Source: Vibrio tapetis subsp. tapetis (GTDB lineage Bacteria; Pseudomonadota; Gammaproteobacteria; Enterobacterales; Vibrionaceae). Taken from it: a DNA stretch of 64,000 bases. The stretch is taken from the NCBI RefSeq assembly GCF_900233005.1, contig NZ_LT960611.1:3720001-3784000 (forward strand), given 5' to 3'. The stretch's first letter is position 1. Each line of letters begins with the position of its first letter. Shown in pieces: positions 1 to 8,764 of the stretch. The position numbers were made by a program, and so were the translations under genes. The notes under the pieces were generated by a model, which saw only the letters and a list, made by a program, of their open reading frames with translations, searched no databases and had not been told where the DNA came from.

Positions 1-216
1 GAAAGCGAGCCTGGTCAACCATCGAGAGATTCGAATCACTGCGAATGTTGAACAAAGGCCAGTTTGATTTCTGGTTACGTCATGATGAGCGTAAAACGCT
101 TGTTCGGGAGAGATCTGCCTTCATGAATCGTCTCTTCAATGTTGAGGTGGTCTACGCAGTAATGGTTAAGCCCATTACTGCGTAGACTTGCATTCCATAA
201 TTAGTTGCAACAGCCC
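1..216 (+). mobile_element. 3' end of an IS6-family element (transposase C-terminus and right terminal repeat)
   Basis: The frame from base 3 to the stop at 183-185 gives the last 60 or so residues of the same IS6-family (IS26-like) DDE transposase that is complete at 10775-11512, with the block FDFWLRHDERKTLVRERSAF. The stop differs: here the frame runs about 11 codons past the point where the complete copy ends. The right terminal repeat lies near 204-216 (TTGCAACAGCCC). The element is cut only by the window edge. It is in the same orientation as the copy at 10707-11568, so the two could bracket the 217-10706 segment. Confidence 0.85.
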
Positions 217-290
217 TAACAAAAGAGACGAAGAAAGCAAATCCGCGCGTTCACGTGTTGGCGTCTTGGCGCCTATCCCCATAATGCGCG

Positions 291-2409
291 CTAGAACCGA
301 GCACTGACCCCGCTTAACGCAGCAATATCAATCACGCGATCCGCGGAATCGATTGTGCTGGGACGGTGAGCCACAATCACACGGGTGATCGCGGCTTGGT
401 CATGGATCATAGTGTTGATGTGTTGCTCCGATTGGGCATCCAAGTGACTGGTTGCTTCATCAAAGATCAGGATGTCTGGTTGTCGATATAAAGCTCTGGC
501 GAGGAGCACGCGTTGTTTTTGTCCTCCGGACAATGTTGCCCAATTCACCTACCAAGGTTTCATATCCCATCGGTAATTGCTCAATGTGCTGGCGAATGTC
601 GGCCACTTCCCTTACTCGCTGCGTATCGATATGGAGGTCGAAAAACGAAATGTTTTCTTCTAGTGAGCCAGATAACAGGGTGTCATCTTGCATTACGCTC
701 CCTATCATTTGGCGATACTCGCTCAAATTCAGCGAACTGAGTGGCGTGCCGTCGATGAATATTTGACCTTGGGTGGGCGTTAACATACCGAGCATAAGCT
801 TAATGACGGTGGTTTTACCACACCCTGAGGCGCCAATCAGGGCGACGGCTTCACCCGCGAGGATCTCAAAGCTGAGATCCTCGATCACGCGAGGCTCGTG
901 CTCAGAATACTGATAACTGACATGTTCAAAACGAATGCTGGGTGACAAGTGTGCAACGTCGACATAGGAACGCTGAGGCTCGTGCTCCTCTCGTTCAGTC
1001 AATACCACATCTCCAACACGCTCTAAGTGTAAACTCAGCATCTTGAGCTGAAACAGAGTATCAATAAAGCCTGAAACCCGGCTAGAGAACTGATCTTTAA
1101 ACGATAACCCCGCTATGAGCATCCCTACAGTCAGATCCCCGGTGAGCGCCGCAGCGGTGCCGACCCAAACGATCATGAGACCTTCAATACCAAAAATCAG
1201 AGTACTCATCGACTCGAACATAATGCCGAGTTTCTGCTGTCGAATGTCGGCATTGCGCTCATTGACCAAAAGGTTTTGCCAGCGAACCGCGCGATTGTCA
1301 GTGCCGCCAAACAATCGGATGCTCTGGATGCTTCGGACGGTTTCCAGAAAATACGTTTTTTCTTTGGCACTAGATAAAATGAACTCGAGATTGAGTTCGC
1401 GAAATCGTGCGAACAATCCTTTTCGCAGCAGGAAGTAGACACTCATGGCCCCCAGAGCGATGGCGGCAATTGTAGGATCATAACTCAATAGCATGGCCAA
1501 CGCGCCTATCGCCAACATCCCGTCTAACAGCGCTTCGACAATTTGTTTCGTAATGGCACTTTCGATAACGTCCAAGGAATCAAACCGTGACGCAATATCG
1601 CCAAGGTTACGCTTTTCAAAAAATGGAATCGGTAAGTGTATCATGTGCTGAAAGACGCGCGCGCGCCACTGCAGGTTAAAACTGGTGCTGACCGCCATGA
1701 CGGTCCAGGCGCGCAATGCGCTGGCACCTACGCGGATCAGCAACAGTAAGCCAAAACCCACAATGACCAGGGACAATAAGCTGCTATCTTGGCTGGGGAC
1801 AACGTGGTCAATCACCACCTGGGGCAGAAAGCTGGCTCCTAAGACACAAATCTCATACATCAGTGCTAACGCTACAATTTTCGCTAACGAGCCGATCAAA
1901 CCGCTAGGGCGGCCGAACACATCGCGCAGGGTAGGTTGATGGATGTCATGGTGCGTGATGGTCATGCTGTTGAGCGGAGTCAGCTCTAAAATCACTCCCG
2001 TGAAATGCTGAGAAAAAACCGCGCGTGACAGACGACGGCGGCCAATATAGGGATCGTGAATATAAAAATAGTTCCGGCTGACCTTCACTAAGACGACAAA
2101 GTGATTGAGATCCCAGTGCAGAATGCACGGGGTGGTGACACTCGCCAGATCGTCAACTTCGACACGCAGTGGACGACCACTTAAGTCAAGCTTTTTAGCC
2201 ATAGTCATCAGATCACTTAGCCTGCTGCCATTGAGCGACACCGACATATCGCTGCGCAAGCGGGTTAGATTCAGTTTGTGCCCCCAGTACTCGGCGATCA
2301 TACCGACACATGCGAGCCCACATTCAGCGGCTTCGGATTGGTAAAAGAGAGGGATCTTGCGCGAAAAGCCGATCTGCAGGCGTTCCGCTAAGTCATTCAG
2401 TACTGTCAC
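291..2409 (-). pseudogene. C39-peptidase ABC exporter for a double-glycine peptide, one frameshift near the ABC signature
   Basis: This is a bacteriocin-type exporter that both cleaves a double-glycine leader and pumps the peptide out. Residues 1-130 are a C39 peptidase: Q24 and C30 in QSEAAECGLAC, H103 in HWDLNHFVV and D119 in HDP. Residues about 160-440 are the membrane domain. The ATPase has Walker A GASGCGKTT. The first frame (460-2409) leaves the family sequence just after VGELG. The rest (signature SGGQKQR, Walker B ILIFDEATSHLD, H-loop VIVAHRPST) continues in another frame at 291-548. Removing one A near 537-542 (GGCAACATTG to GGCACATTG) restores ELGTLSGGQKQR. This is either a true frameshift or a base error. 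The C-terminus ends soon after the H-loop, slightly short for the family. The start overlaps the HlyD stop by 4 bases, so they are translationally coupled. Confidence 0.85.
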
Positions 2410-3677
2410 TGTGTTACCTTAATGTATTCTTGGATATTTTTGAAAGGATCTAGGAGCCACTGATAGATTTTTCGTCGTTCAACTTCTAGGCTCGCTTCGA
2501 GGTTCATTCCAGCACGAAGTGAGGTATCGCTCCCATACACATCCACTGATTGCGACATCAGAGTCACTTTGACTAAGTAGACAAACGGAGGCAAAGGAGT
2601 CTTTGATTGGGAACGCGGTTGGTATTTAAGATCATCCACTGCGACAGTTGTAGCTGAAATGGTGTCAATTACTCCCTCGTATTGACCAAACTTTTGGTAG
2701 GAAAACGCTTCATATTGCAAACGCACGGATTGACCTACGGATAAAAATCCCACCGCCCGACTCGGAACAAACAACACCGCCTGCAGAGCTTGACCTTCAG
2801 GAATGATGCTGAGTAAAACACTGTTTTTCGACACGGGCCCTTGCGACACATTGAGTGCCGAGACGGTGCCGTCAAAAGGCGAGGAGACGACCGTATCTTT
2901 AAGCGCATTGTTAGATGCTAATTGTTGCTGGACTCCACCGACACGGCGCTGCAATTGGGCCCGTTCTAAGGCTAATTGATAGCTGAGTTCCTTGATTTCA
3001 GAGCGTTTTTGCGTTTTCTGATAACGAATGTCTTCCAACTGCAATTGTAATTGCTGCAAGTTAGCTTCAATGGCCAGCATGTCACTGCGACGTTGGCGAA
3101 GCTCTATTTTACTGATAGCTTGTTTCTGTTGTTCGGTGACGAAGGACGCCAGTGTATCCTGAGCCAGTTTGAGTTGCTTTTTTTTGAGCGCGATGACCTG
3201 TTGGTGACCTTCGGCATTGACCGTCAATTGATGGATTTCCCGTTCCAGCGACTGTTGCTTCTGGTCGGTTAAGGTTTCGTTGATTGAGACCTGCTGCTTG
3301 ACCAGTTCGACATTTTTGTTCATCAGTGCCCCCAAGTGCTGGCGTAAGTCGCCATCGGTGGGGTTGGTGGACTCGGTGTTGATGACATACAGCGCTTGTC
3401 CGTGTGTTACCTGCTGTCCTTCTTCTACCAGCCGCTGGCTGATGATACCGGACTCTGGAGCGAAGATGTCGGCAATGCCTCCTTTTGGTAGCAACATCCC
3501 TTGCACTTTCTCGTTTTGGCTAAATTCTCCCCAGAGAGTGAAAGCAACGACGACGATCCCCACTAGGCTAGTCAGGATAATCAAGCGCGTAAAAGTGGGC
3601 GGCAGCACGATCAAAATGTCACCATAGTAACCATGCTGACGCTCGGTCACCTCATTTAGAAATAGGCTCATTGGCAC
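2406..3677 (-). CDS. HlyD-family membrane fusion (periplasmic adaptor) protein
   Basis: The 423-residue protein should bridge the C39 ABC exporter to an outer-membrane channel such as TolC. There is a short cytoplasmic N-terminus, one membrane segment at about 33-52 (IILTSLVGIVVVAFTLW), a lipoyl-like half (GIADIFAPESGII), a long coiled coil at about 110-250 rich in Q, L, K and E, the second lipoyl half (VVSSPFDGTVSALNV) and a beta-barrel domain. It overlaps its neighbours by 4 and 10 bases, so all three genes form one operon with the precursor peptide at 5113-5316. No outer-membrane factor is encoded nearby; a chromosomal TolC is presumably used. Confidence 0.88.
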   Translation of the reverse strand: MPMSLFLNEVTERQHGYYGDILIVLPPTFTRLIILTSLVGIVVVAFTLWGEFSQNEKVQGMLLPKGGIADIFAPESGIISQRLVEEGQQVTHGQALYVINTESTNPTDGDLRQHLGALMNKNVELVKQQVSINETLTDQKQQSLEREIHQLTVNAEGHQQVIALKKKQLKLAQDTLASFVTEQQKQAISKIELRQRRSDMLAIEANLQQLQLQLEDIRYQKTQKRSEIKELSYQLALERAQLQRRVGGVQQQLASNNALKDTVVSSPFDGTVSALNVSQGPVSKNSVLLSIIPEGQALQAVLFVPSRAVGFLSVGQSVRLQYEAFSYQKFGQYEGVIDTISATTVAVDDLKYQPRSQSKTPLPPFVYLVKVTLMSQSVDVYGSDTSLRAGMNLEASLEVERRKIYQWLLDPFKNIQEYIKVTQ

Positions 3678-5047
3678 TCCAAAGCGGCGTGATATTCATG
3701 AAAGTAGACCTCGGCGTTACGCCAAAACCACCAACCTTGTGGGCTTATTTCTATCAATCGACACATGGCGTCGGCCTTGGCTTGCACTATGGCCTCGCGT
3801 GACAGGTGCTGCGTCGGGATGGGCGTCACCTCCAGAGTTAAGCGATCCCGCTCGACCAGTCCGGCGACGTGCAAATTGGCCGCCGTTTTGTCGGCCAGCA
3901 AAGCTCCTGTATTGGTGACAAAGGCGCGGTGATGCCACATCGTACACGCCGTGAATGAGCGTGCCACCTGGAGACCTGACGCCTCGTCTGAAACAAGCAA
4001 CGGATTGCCATCGGCAAACATAATGATGTGTGCACCTGCCCGAGCCCGCTTGAGCAGTTTGAAAAAAGAGTGTTTACCTGCGGGAGGCAAGATCTCCAAT
4101 GTGCGTTCATGGCCTTGGTCAGCGAATGCTTGGTGACACACAGTGATCATGGTGTCATCCCAAGGGTTACCGTAGACCACCACATCCCGATCAGAGGGCA
4201 GATTTTGCAGCACGCTGTATACGGCGCTAATCGGATCAAACTGGTGGAGTAACTCAATGATACACTGACCGATAAACGGTGATTGAGGAGTAGACAGCGG
4301 AGCCGAGAAGACGCGGTGTGCCCACTCAACTGAGCGAGGACGGCGCAACTTCCGCAATAGATGAGCGGTGTAGCCCATATTGATCGCCAGTTGCGCTAAG
4401 TTGTCTCTGGCCAGGTGGCGTGCTTGTTCGTTGGAACACGCAAGCATGCGCTGAATATTGTGTCGTGGCGCAGCAAAAATATCAGGTTGAACGCATCGAT
4501 CCCACCACCCAGTCAGCAAGCGAAGGAGCGCGCGGGTCGGGCGTTTGCCAACAGACGATATCATCAAGGCCAATGAAACTAAGTGCTTGTCCAGCGTGCG
4601 CTCTTGGGCTTGCTCTCGCTTGCAGACTTGCGCCAGTGGTGAGGGACGTGAGTGGGGCTCGCCTAGCGATAGGACGTAGTTGACGTAACCGGGCTTTTCA
4701 TATAGATCGAAAAATTCCATGCAGCGATAATGTCGCTCACCTAAGTACGGATCCCACACCAGCAGTCCCTGAACGGAGACATCGATGACGACAACGCAGT
4801 GGTGCAAGTTCCAGTGAACCAGACATGGCGGCGACAACAACTCCAGATCCGACTCCTCCTGAATTGCGGTAGCGGAAAAGGGTACGCCTTGTTCCGTCAA
4901 ATACACCGCTAAGCGTTCGTGCAGGTACAACGAGGTAAACGAAGACAGGCGTTCAACGTGCTCTTGGGAGAGAGCGAGCCCTAGTTTAGTTAGACACTGA
5001 ATCAATGGGTGTGGCGCGTCGGGCAACTCATGATTGAGTGAGTTCAT
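3668..5047 (-). CDS. Fusion of a degenerate C39-like domain with an LpxL/HtrB-like acyltransferase domain
   Basis: 459 residues, part of the peptide-export operon. Residues about 15-130 align by eye with the C39 domain of the neighbouring exporter: PPCLVHWNLHHCVVVIDV then LLVWDPYLGER keep the His (H83) and Asp (D99). The catalytic-Cys motif ECGLAC is missing, as in the substrate-binding C39-like domain of HlyB. Residues about 190-450 resemble LpxL/HtrB lipid A acyltransferases: an RHNIQRML...ARDNLAQLAINMG stretch, AGAHIIMFADGNP where LpxL has its conserved D, and the closing PQGWWFWRNAE that matches the family's PEQWxWxHRR. The usual HX4D/E motif is not clear: GNPWDDT stands at the expected place. 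Inference: it binds the leader of the 5113-5316 peptide and modifies or shuttles it, perhaps by acylation. The catalytic role is unproven. Confidence 0.6.
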   Translation of the reverse strand: MNSLNHELPDAPHPLIQCLTKLGLALSQEHVERLSSFTSLYLHERLAVYLTEQGVPFSATAIQEESDLELLSPPCLVHWNLHHCVVVIDVSVQGLLVWDPYLGERHYRCMEFFDLYEKPGYVNYVLSLGEPHSRPSPLAQVCKREQAQERTLDKHLVSLALMISSVGKRPTRALLRLLTGWWDRCVQPDIFAAPRHNIQRMLACSNEQARHLARDNLAQLAINMGYTAHLLRKLRRPRSVEWAHRVFSAPLSTPQSPFIGQCIIELLHQFDPISAVYSVLQNLPSDRDVVVYGNPWDDTMITVCHQAFADQGHERTLEILPPAGKHSFFKLLKRARAGAHIIMFADGNPLLVSDEASGLQVARSFTACTMWHHRAFVTNTGALLADKTAANLHVAGLVERDRLTLEVTPIPTQHLSREAIVQAKADAMCRLIEISPQGWWFWRNAEVYFHEYHAALECQ

Positions 5048-5112
5048 AACAGTAGTCCAATTTGGGTAAGAGAAGAAGGCGGAGCTAAATACCCCGCCTG
5101 CGCCGATTAGTT

Positions 5113-5316
5113 TTAAATGCGGCGGCTGTTGCTAAAACATTGTGTTTGGCCGCTTTTTGGTTTTTTTGATGGACGGGTTACGCCTTCAACACCAAGCCCT
5201 GCCGATTCTAATACACGAGCAAAACCGTCCGCAAGCACACCAGCCGACTCTATTGCGCCACTCCCGCCGCTCACTTGTTTTGTTTCTTCTTGAGTCAATA
5301 ATTGTGTATTTTTCAT
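5113..5316 (-). CDS. Small double-glycine leader peptide (candidate bacteriocin or modified-peptide precursor)
   Basis: 67 residues beginning MKNTQLLTQEETKQVSGG, a typical double-glycine leader with the cleavage point after G18. The predicted core of 49 residues starts SGAIESAGVLADGFARVLES (Ala/Gly-rich, probably helical) and ends in a basic tail with Lys, Arg, Ser and a single Cys (C60). There is a clear ribosome site (AAGGAAAT) upstream of the ATG. It is the first gene of the operon that encodes a C39 exporter and its adaptor, which fits a cleaved and exported peptide. No immunity gene is evident, unless the membrane partners or the small gene at 5593-5778 supply it. Confidence 0.75.
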   Translation of the reverse strand: MKNTQLLTQEETKQVSGGSGAIESAGVLADGFARVLESAGLGVEGVTRPSKKPKSGQTQCFSNSRRI

Positions 5317-5509
5317 AATCTAATTTCCTTAATTTATTTTTGATTAACAAGTCAAGTTTTAATGGATTGTCAAACTAACCGTTCTATAAAACTTAAATTC
5401 AAACTATTAGATCTATTTTTTGAAAACAATGAAATATATAACGAATGTCTTTTTTCTAATGTAAATACAATCCAAATAGTACTGATAAGTAAACATCTAA
5501 TTAAGCAGT

Positions 5510-5527
5510 GAGGCCTTATTCGGCCTC
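5510..5527 (-). terminator. Hairpin downstream of the small ORF at 5593-5778
   Basis: A perfect 6-bp stem GAGGCC / GGCCTC with the 6-base loop TTATTC. No strong U-run follows on either strand, so this is a weak terminator candidate. It lies 65 bases past the stop of the 5593-5778 frame and upstream of the peptide precursor. The rest of 5317-5592 is AT-rich and probably holds the promoter of the peptide operon. Confidence 0.35.
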
Positions 5528-5592
5528 ATCGATTTCTAAGTTCCAAGGCACTGACGGATCCCCTCATAATTCCCCCAGTCCTGAGTTATGCG

Positions 5593-5778
5593 TCAGCCTT
5601 TGATATTCGAACATACCCCATTGGTATTGAGACTCGTTAATTTGGTATCGCCGATGATTCCACACTTCTCTTCCGAGGCGAGGAATTGATAGGACACGGG
5701 ATGTTTAATGCATTCAAGCTTGCCCATCGCTTGAATCAACTTCCGAAGCGCTTCTTTCATATTCACTAACATCAGCAC
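5593..5778 (-). CDS. Small hypothetical protein next to the peptide operon
   Basis: A 61-codon frame, or 55 codons if it begins at MKEALRKLIQAMGKL. I do not recognise it. The product has a short amphipathic N-terminus and three Cys residues (in LECIKH, EEKCGII and NGVCSN). It ends NGVCSNIKG. It lies in the same direction as the peptide operon, with a hairpin between them. Its start is only 5 bases from the edge of the IS110 remnant, so it may be a truncated gene. No convincing ribosome site was seen. It could be a second small peptide or an immunity factor, but this is only positional reasoning. Confidence 0.3.
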   Translation of the reverse strand: MLMLVNMKEALRKLIQAMGKLECIKHPVSYQFLASEEKCGIIGDTKLTSLNTNGVCSNIKG

Positions 5779-5783
5779 TTAAG

Positions 5784-6225
5784 ATGCTAGCTCGTCGATG
5801 GCAATATCTGACTGATGAACTCCATACAATAGACAAAGCATTACGAAAGCTCACTAAAGAAAGTGCCTCTACATTAATGGAGCAATTTGGTGTTGGACCA
5901 TGCGTAGCAGCAACACTGCTGGTAACAACAGGTGATACCCCTCAGCGGATAGGCAAAGAGTCTGCTTTTGCAGCTCTCTGTGGAGCTAGTCCACTACAAG
6001 CTTCATTAGGAAAGACGTCCCGACACCGATTAGACCGTGGTGGCTCAAGAGAGGCCAATAATGCATTATGGACTGTAGCTTTATAAGAATGAGAAGTGAC
6101 CCAAGAACAAAGTTATATGTAGCGAAAAAAAGCGGAGAAGGACTTTCGATAAAAGAAATACAACGGTGTTGAAACGCTATATCGTTCGTGAACTTTACCC
6201 CATTATATTGAAAGATCTTTCAGTT
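5784..6225 (+). pseudogene. IS110-family transposase remnant (C-terminal, Transposase_20 part)
   Basis: The frame 5784-6086 encodes the helix-hairpin-helix region of IS110/IS116-type transposases (MEQFGVGPCVAATLLVTTGD, then AALCGASPLQASLGKTSRHR and EANNALWTVAL). The N-terminal DEDD catalytic half is absent. A stop after WTVAL is followed by more family sequence (EMRSDPRTKLYVAKKSGEGL, SIKEIQRC), and a further frame change leads into LKRYIVRELYP. At least one stop and one frameshift are present, so the gene is dead. Confidence 0.8.
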
Positions 6226-6251
6226 ATGACATAAATATTGACATAGGAGCG

Positions 6252-6442
6252 TCAATGCTTGTGTTGAGAGCTTCTTCCATTCGATGAAAGTTGAAGCAAT
6301 CCAATATGAGCCGATCATGACAAGAAACGAGATGCGCCAAACGATCTTCGAGTACATAGAGGTTGATTATAATCGGACGAGAAAGCACAGTGCTCTTGGG
6401 TATCTAAGCCCAGTTAACTTTGAAAAGCAAAATGTCGCTTAA
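6252..6442 (+). pseudogene. IS3-family OrfB transposase remnant (C-terminal integrase core)
   Basis: The frame ending at the TAA at 6440-6442 reads [14 protein letters not shown], then [20 protein letters not shown] and YLSPVNFE. This is the hallmark C-terminus of IS3-family rve transposases, including the final catalytic Glu (VES). Nothing of OrfA or the first two catalytic acids is present upstream. It directly follows the IS110 remnant, so this area is a graveyard of insertions. Confidence 0.85.
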
Positions 6443-6686
6443 TGAAGTGTCCATTCTGGCTCGAGCAGATCAAACATTAGAAGATCATCGGAAACCAATT
6501 ACACAGTAGAAAGTTAACCAATCAGCTGCAGGAAATGTTAATCGGTTGTTCCATTTTAAATCGCTTTACTCACCTCTGGATGCCCAAAAGCTACCAAGTC
6601 GCCTAACCGTATCAAAAGACCACCTAATGAACGGATTAGCCTAGATAAATGTATCTTTACATATGACGAGTGTTCAGTGGAGGAGG

Positions 6687-6854
6687 CTAAGCTCGGAACA
6701 GGCCACTGATGAGCTGTATTTCTTCATCGGTAAGAATAATTTCCGCCGATTCTTCATGTAACTTGCCTACAATTACACTTCTCAATATCAATAATTGCTG
6801 CGGCGGCAATTCTAGAATTCTCGTCATCAGTTGTTCAAATCGAAGTTTATCCAT
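6687..6854 (-). CDS. Small conserved-looking protein, 55 aa
   Basis: The frame starts MDKLRFEQLMTRILELPPQQ and ends EEIQLISGLFRA. An excellent ribosome site (GGAGGAG, 6863-6869) lies 8 bases upstream of the ATG, which is the main reason to call it. The product is acidic and helical, with no Cys, signal peptide or membrane segment. It resembles small proteins seen next to transposases in Vibrio, but I cannot name the family. The 244 bases between it and the IS3 remnant (6443-6686) hold nothing that I recognise. An overlapping frame on the other strand is a shadow. Confidence 0.6.
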   Translation of the reverse strand: MDKLRFEQLMTRILELPPQQLLILRSVIVGKLHEESAEIILTDEEIQLISGLFRA

Positions 6855-6948
6855 TAGGTTATTCTCCTCCTTCGTTAGAGCTTTTTTGTGATTGAAGGGC
6901 TGGCCACTCTCTCGAATTCACGAGGGGAGTGGCCAGCCTCAACCAAAG

Positions 6949-8541
6949 CTAGTTGACTTTGTCCCAAGCCAATGACCAATTAGATCCCGTTGCAGGTTCA
7001 AATTGGGTCTCTCTTTCAGACCACTGCCCGCAATAGCCGGAATATGGGAACACTTTACATTGATAGATGTTACCATCACTGGCAAGCACCTTGGTTCCTG
7101 CCGTATAAGTTTTAGTGCCGCTAGGGAAGACGAAATCGTACTCGTCGACTGACGATGTTAGGTCTGGTGTTACACCGACGTACTCGTCGACTGACGATGT
7201 TAGGTCTGGTGTTACACCGACGTACTCGTCGACTGACGATGTTAGGTCTGGTGTTACACCGACGTCCTCAGCGATCACTTCGAACGTGAAGGTTTTCACA
7301 CTCTCGCTCTCAACCGAGCTAGCGATAAATGACAAGGTTTCATTCTCTGTAATTAAAGTAGTATCAACTAAAATTGACGCAGTGCCGTTGTTTTTAATGC
7401 TGACTGCAGTGCCTTGTGTCTGTGTTAGAGTCACAACTTCGCTTGTTACAATCACAATTTTATCACCAGTATTAACTACGTTATCACTCTTCACTAACTC
7501 GTAGATATCTCCTTTTAATGGCTCAACACCAACACCTTCAATCAGTGTCAGTTGACCTGATACACTGCTATCCTTTGAATGAAAGAAATTACGTGAAAGC
7601 TCTTTTTGGAAGTACATATAGTGCTGCATTTCATCATGCCAATCACCAATGAACACTGCACCATTTTTAAACTCTTCATGCCAGCCGTTAATTTCGGAAG
7701 CCAACAAGCGAGCCCATTCGTTAACGTTTGCCTCATCGATTACGATGTCGAAGCTGCGCGCAACTTCACCGTACTTGTTAATAATATCGAACTTAACGGT
7801 ATCACCAACCTTCGGCGTTCCAAACTGTTTTGAAACAAACAGGTCAGCACGTACTAGATCAGTTTGTGGTGTAGGCTCTGTCGGAAGAGTCTCACCGCCT
7901 GTAATAGTGATATCTGAACAGTTGTAGAAACCTTCACCTGCTGCATCGATACGCTGCCAACGAACAAATAGAATCGCGTCGCCAGATCGGTCAGAAGGGA
8001 TCGTCACGTTAAAGCGATACTTGCCACTGTTTAGCGGAACATTTTCCTCTTTCTGGATAAGTTCTAAATCTCGCCACGCTAGGCCTTTGTTTAGGTCCGC
8101 GTTTGGTTTTGTTAGGTATAACTCCCAAAAAGAAGGGCTGTGTGCCGCACTCGCATTGAATATATATTCAAATATACCTGTGCTCAGCTCTGTACGCGTC
8201 CAACCGGTATGAGGAGTACCCATGCCGCGCTTTTGCGAATCGTTAGCATAACACAAAGTGCCATCAGGAATCGCAGCCTTTACAGCATTTATATTTTTGA
8301 AATCTAAGACATTTTTTGAGTATTCGTTACGTTCAGTGAACGGATATGTACCTGAAGTATCCTTAGCTTGAGCACACGCGGCATTAGGTGGTATGCCCGA
8401 CCAAATACCGCCTTGCTCGTAACACGTATTCTGACGTGCACTTGGAAATTCAGACCATCCATGAGCGTTTGCAATTGACGGTAGGCTCGATAGCATAGCT
8501 ATACTTACTATTATTTTTAGAATATTATTTATTGTGGTCAC
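6949..8541 (-). CDS. Secreted chitin-active lytic polysaccharide monooxygenase (AA10, GbpA-like) with CBM5/12-type domain
   Basis: 530 residues. The signal peptide ends at SIANA, exposing H27 of HGWSEFPSARQ as the mature N-terminus. H27 and H111 (in GTPHTGW) would form the copper histidine brace. The AA10 domain covers about 27-217. A GbpA domain-2-like region (VRADLFVSKQFG onward) covers about 230-345. After another beta-rich linker come three 14-residue repeats (VGVTPDLTSSVDEY). A C-terminal chitin-binding module follows, with YTAGTKVLASDGNIYQCK, CGQWS and W-SLAWDKV. The enzyme oxidatively cleaves chitin and may aid attachment, as GbpA does in V. cholerae. It stands alone between IS remnants, suggesting acquisition as cargo. 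The 223 bases upstream (8542-8764) are AT-rich and hold its promoter. Confidence 0.92.
   Translation of the reverse strand: MTTINNILKIIVSIAMLSSLPSIANAHGWSEFPSARQNTCYEQGGIWSGIPPNAACAQAKDTSGTYPFTERNEYSKNVLDFKNINAVKAAIPDGTLCYANDSQKRGMGTPHTGWTRTELSTGIFEYIFNASAAHSPSFWELYLTKPNADLNKGLAWRDLELIQKEENVPLNSGKYRFNVTIPSDRSGDAILFVRWQRIDAAGEGFYNCSDITITGGETLPTEPTPQTDLVRADLFVSKQFGTPKVGDTVKFDIINKYGEVARSFDIVIDEANVNEWARLLASEINGWHEEFKNGAVFIGDWHDEMQHYMYFQKELSRNFFHSKDSSVSGQLTLIEGVGVEPLKGDIYELVKSDNVVNTGDKIVIVTSEVVTLTQTQGTAVSIKNNGTASILVDTTLITENETLSFIASSVESESVKTFTFEVIAEDVGVTPDLTSSVDEYVGVTPDLTSSVDEYVGVTPDLTSSVDEYDFVFPSGTKTYTAGTKVLASDGNIYQCKVFPYSGYCGQWSERETQFEPATGSNWSLAWDKVN
7137..7262. repeat. Three tandem 42-bp repeats inside the LPMO gene
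   Basis: Units at 7137-7178, 7179-7220 and 7221-7262 look identical and encode 14 residues each (VGVTPDLTSSVDEY on the minus strand). They form the linker before the C-terminal chitin-binding domain. Because the unit is a multiple of three, copy number can change without breaking the frame. Confidence 0.95.
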
Positions 8542-8764
8542 TTTATCTCTCCTTCATTATTTCAATCTGGATACAATATTAGCTAATCATTCACCAAGTT
8601 TTTTCCTTATTCGAGTTCAGATAAAATGCAGCTAGTATTACTAATTACGAGTGCATATTAAATGATTAATTGTTAGTATTATGTATATTTTTCGTATGAA
8701 TTTGTTATATTCTGTAATTATAAACTTTATTGCACAACTCTATGCACTCGGTCTTTTGACGTTA

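Noticed and set aside
7115..7504. Plus-strand 129-codon frame over the LPMO repeats
   Set aside because: It is a shadow created by the repeats; the minus-strand gene is clear.
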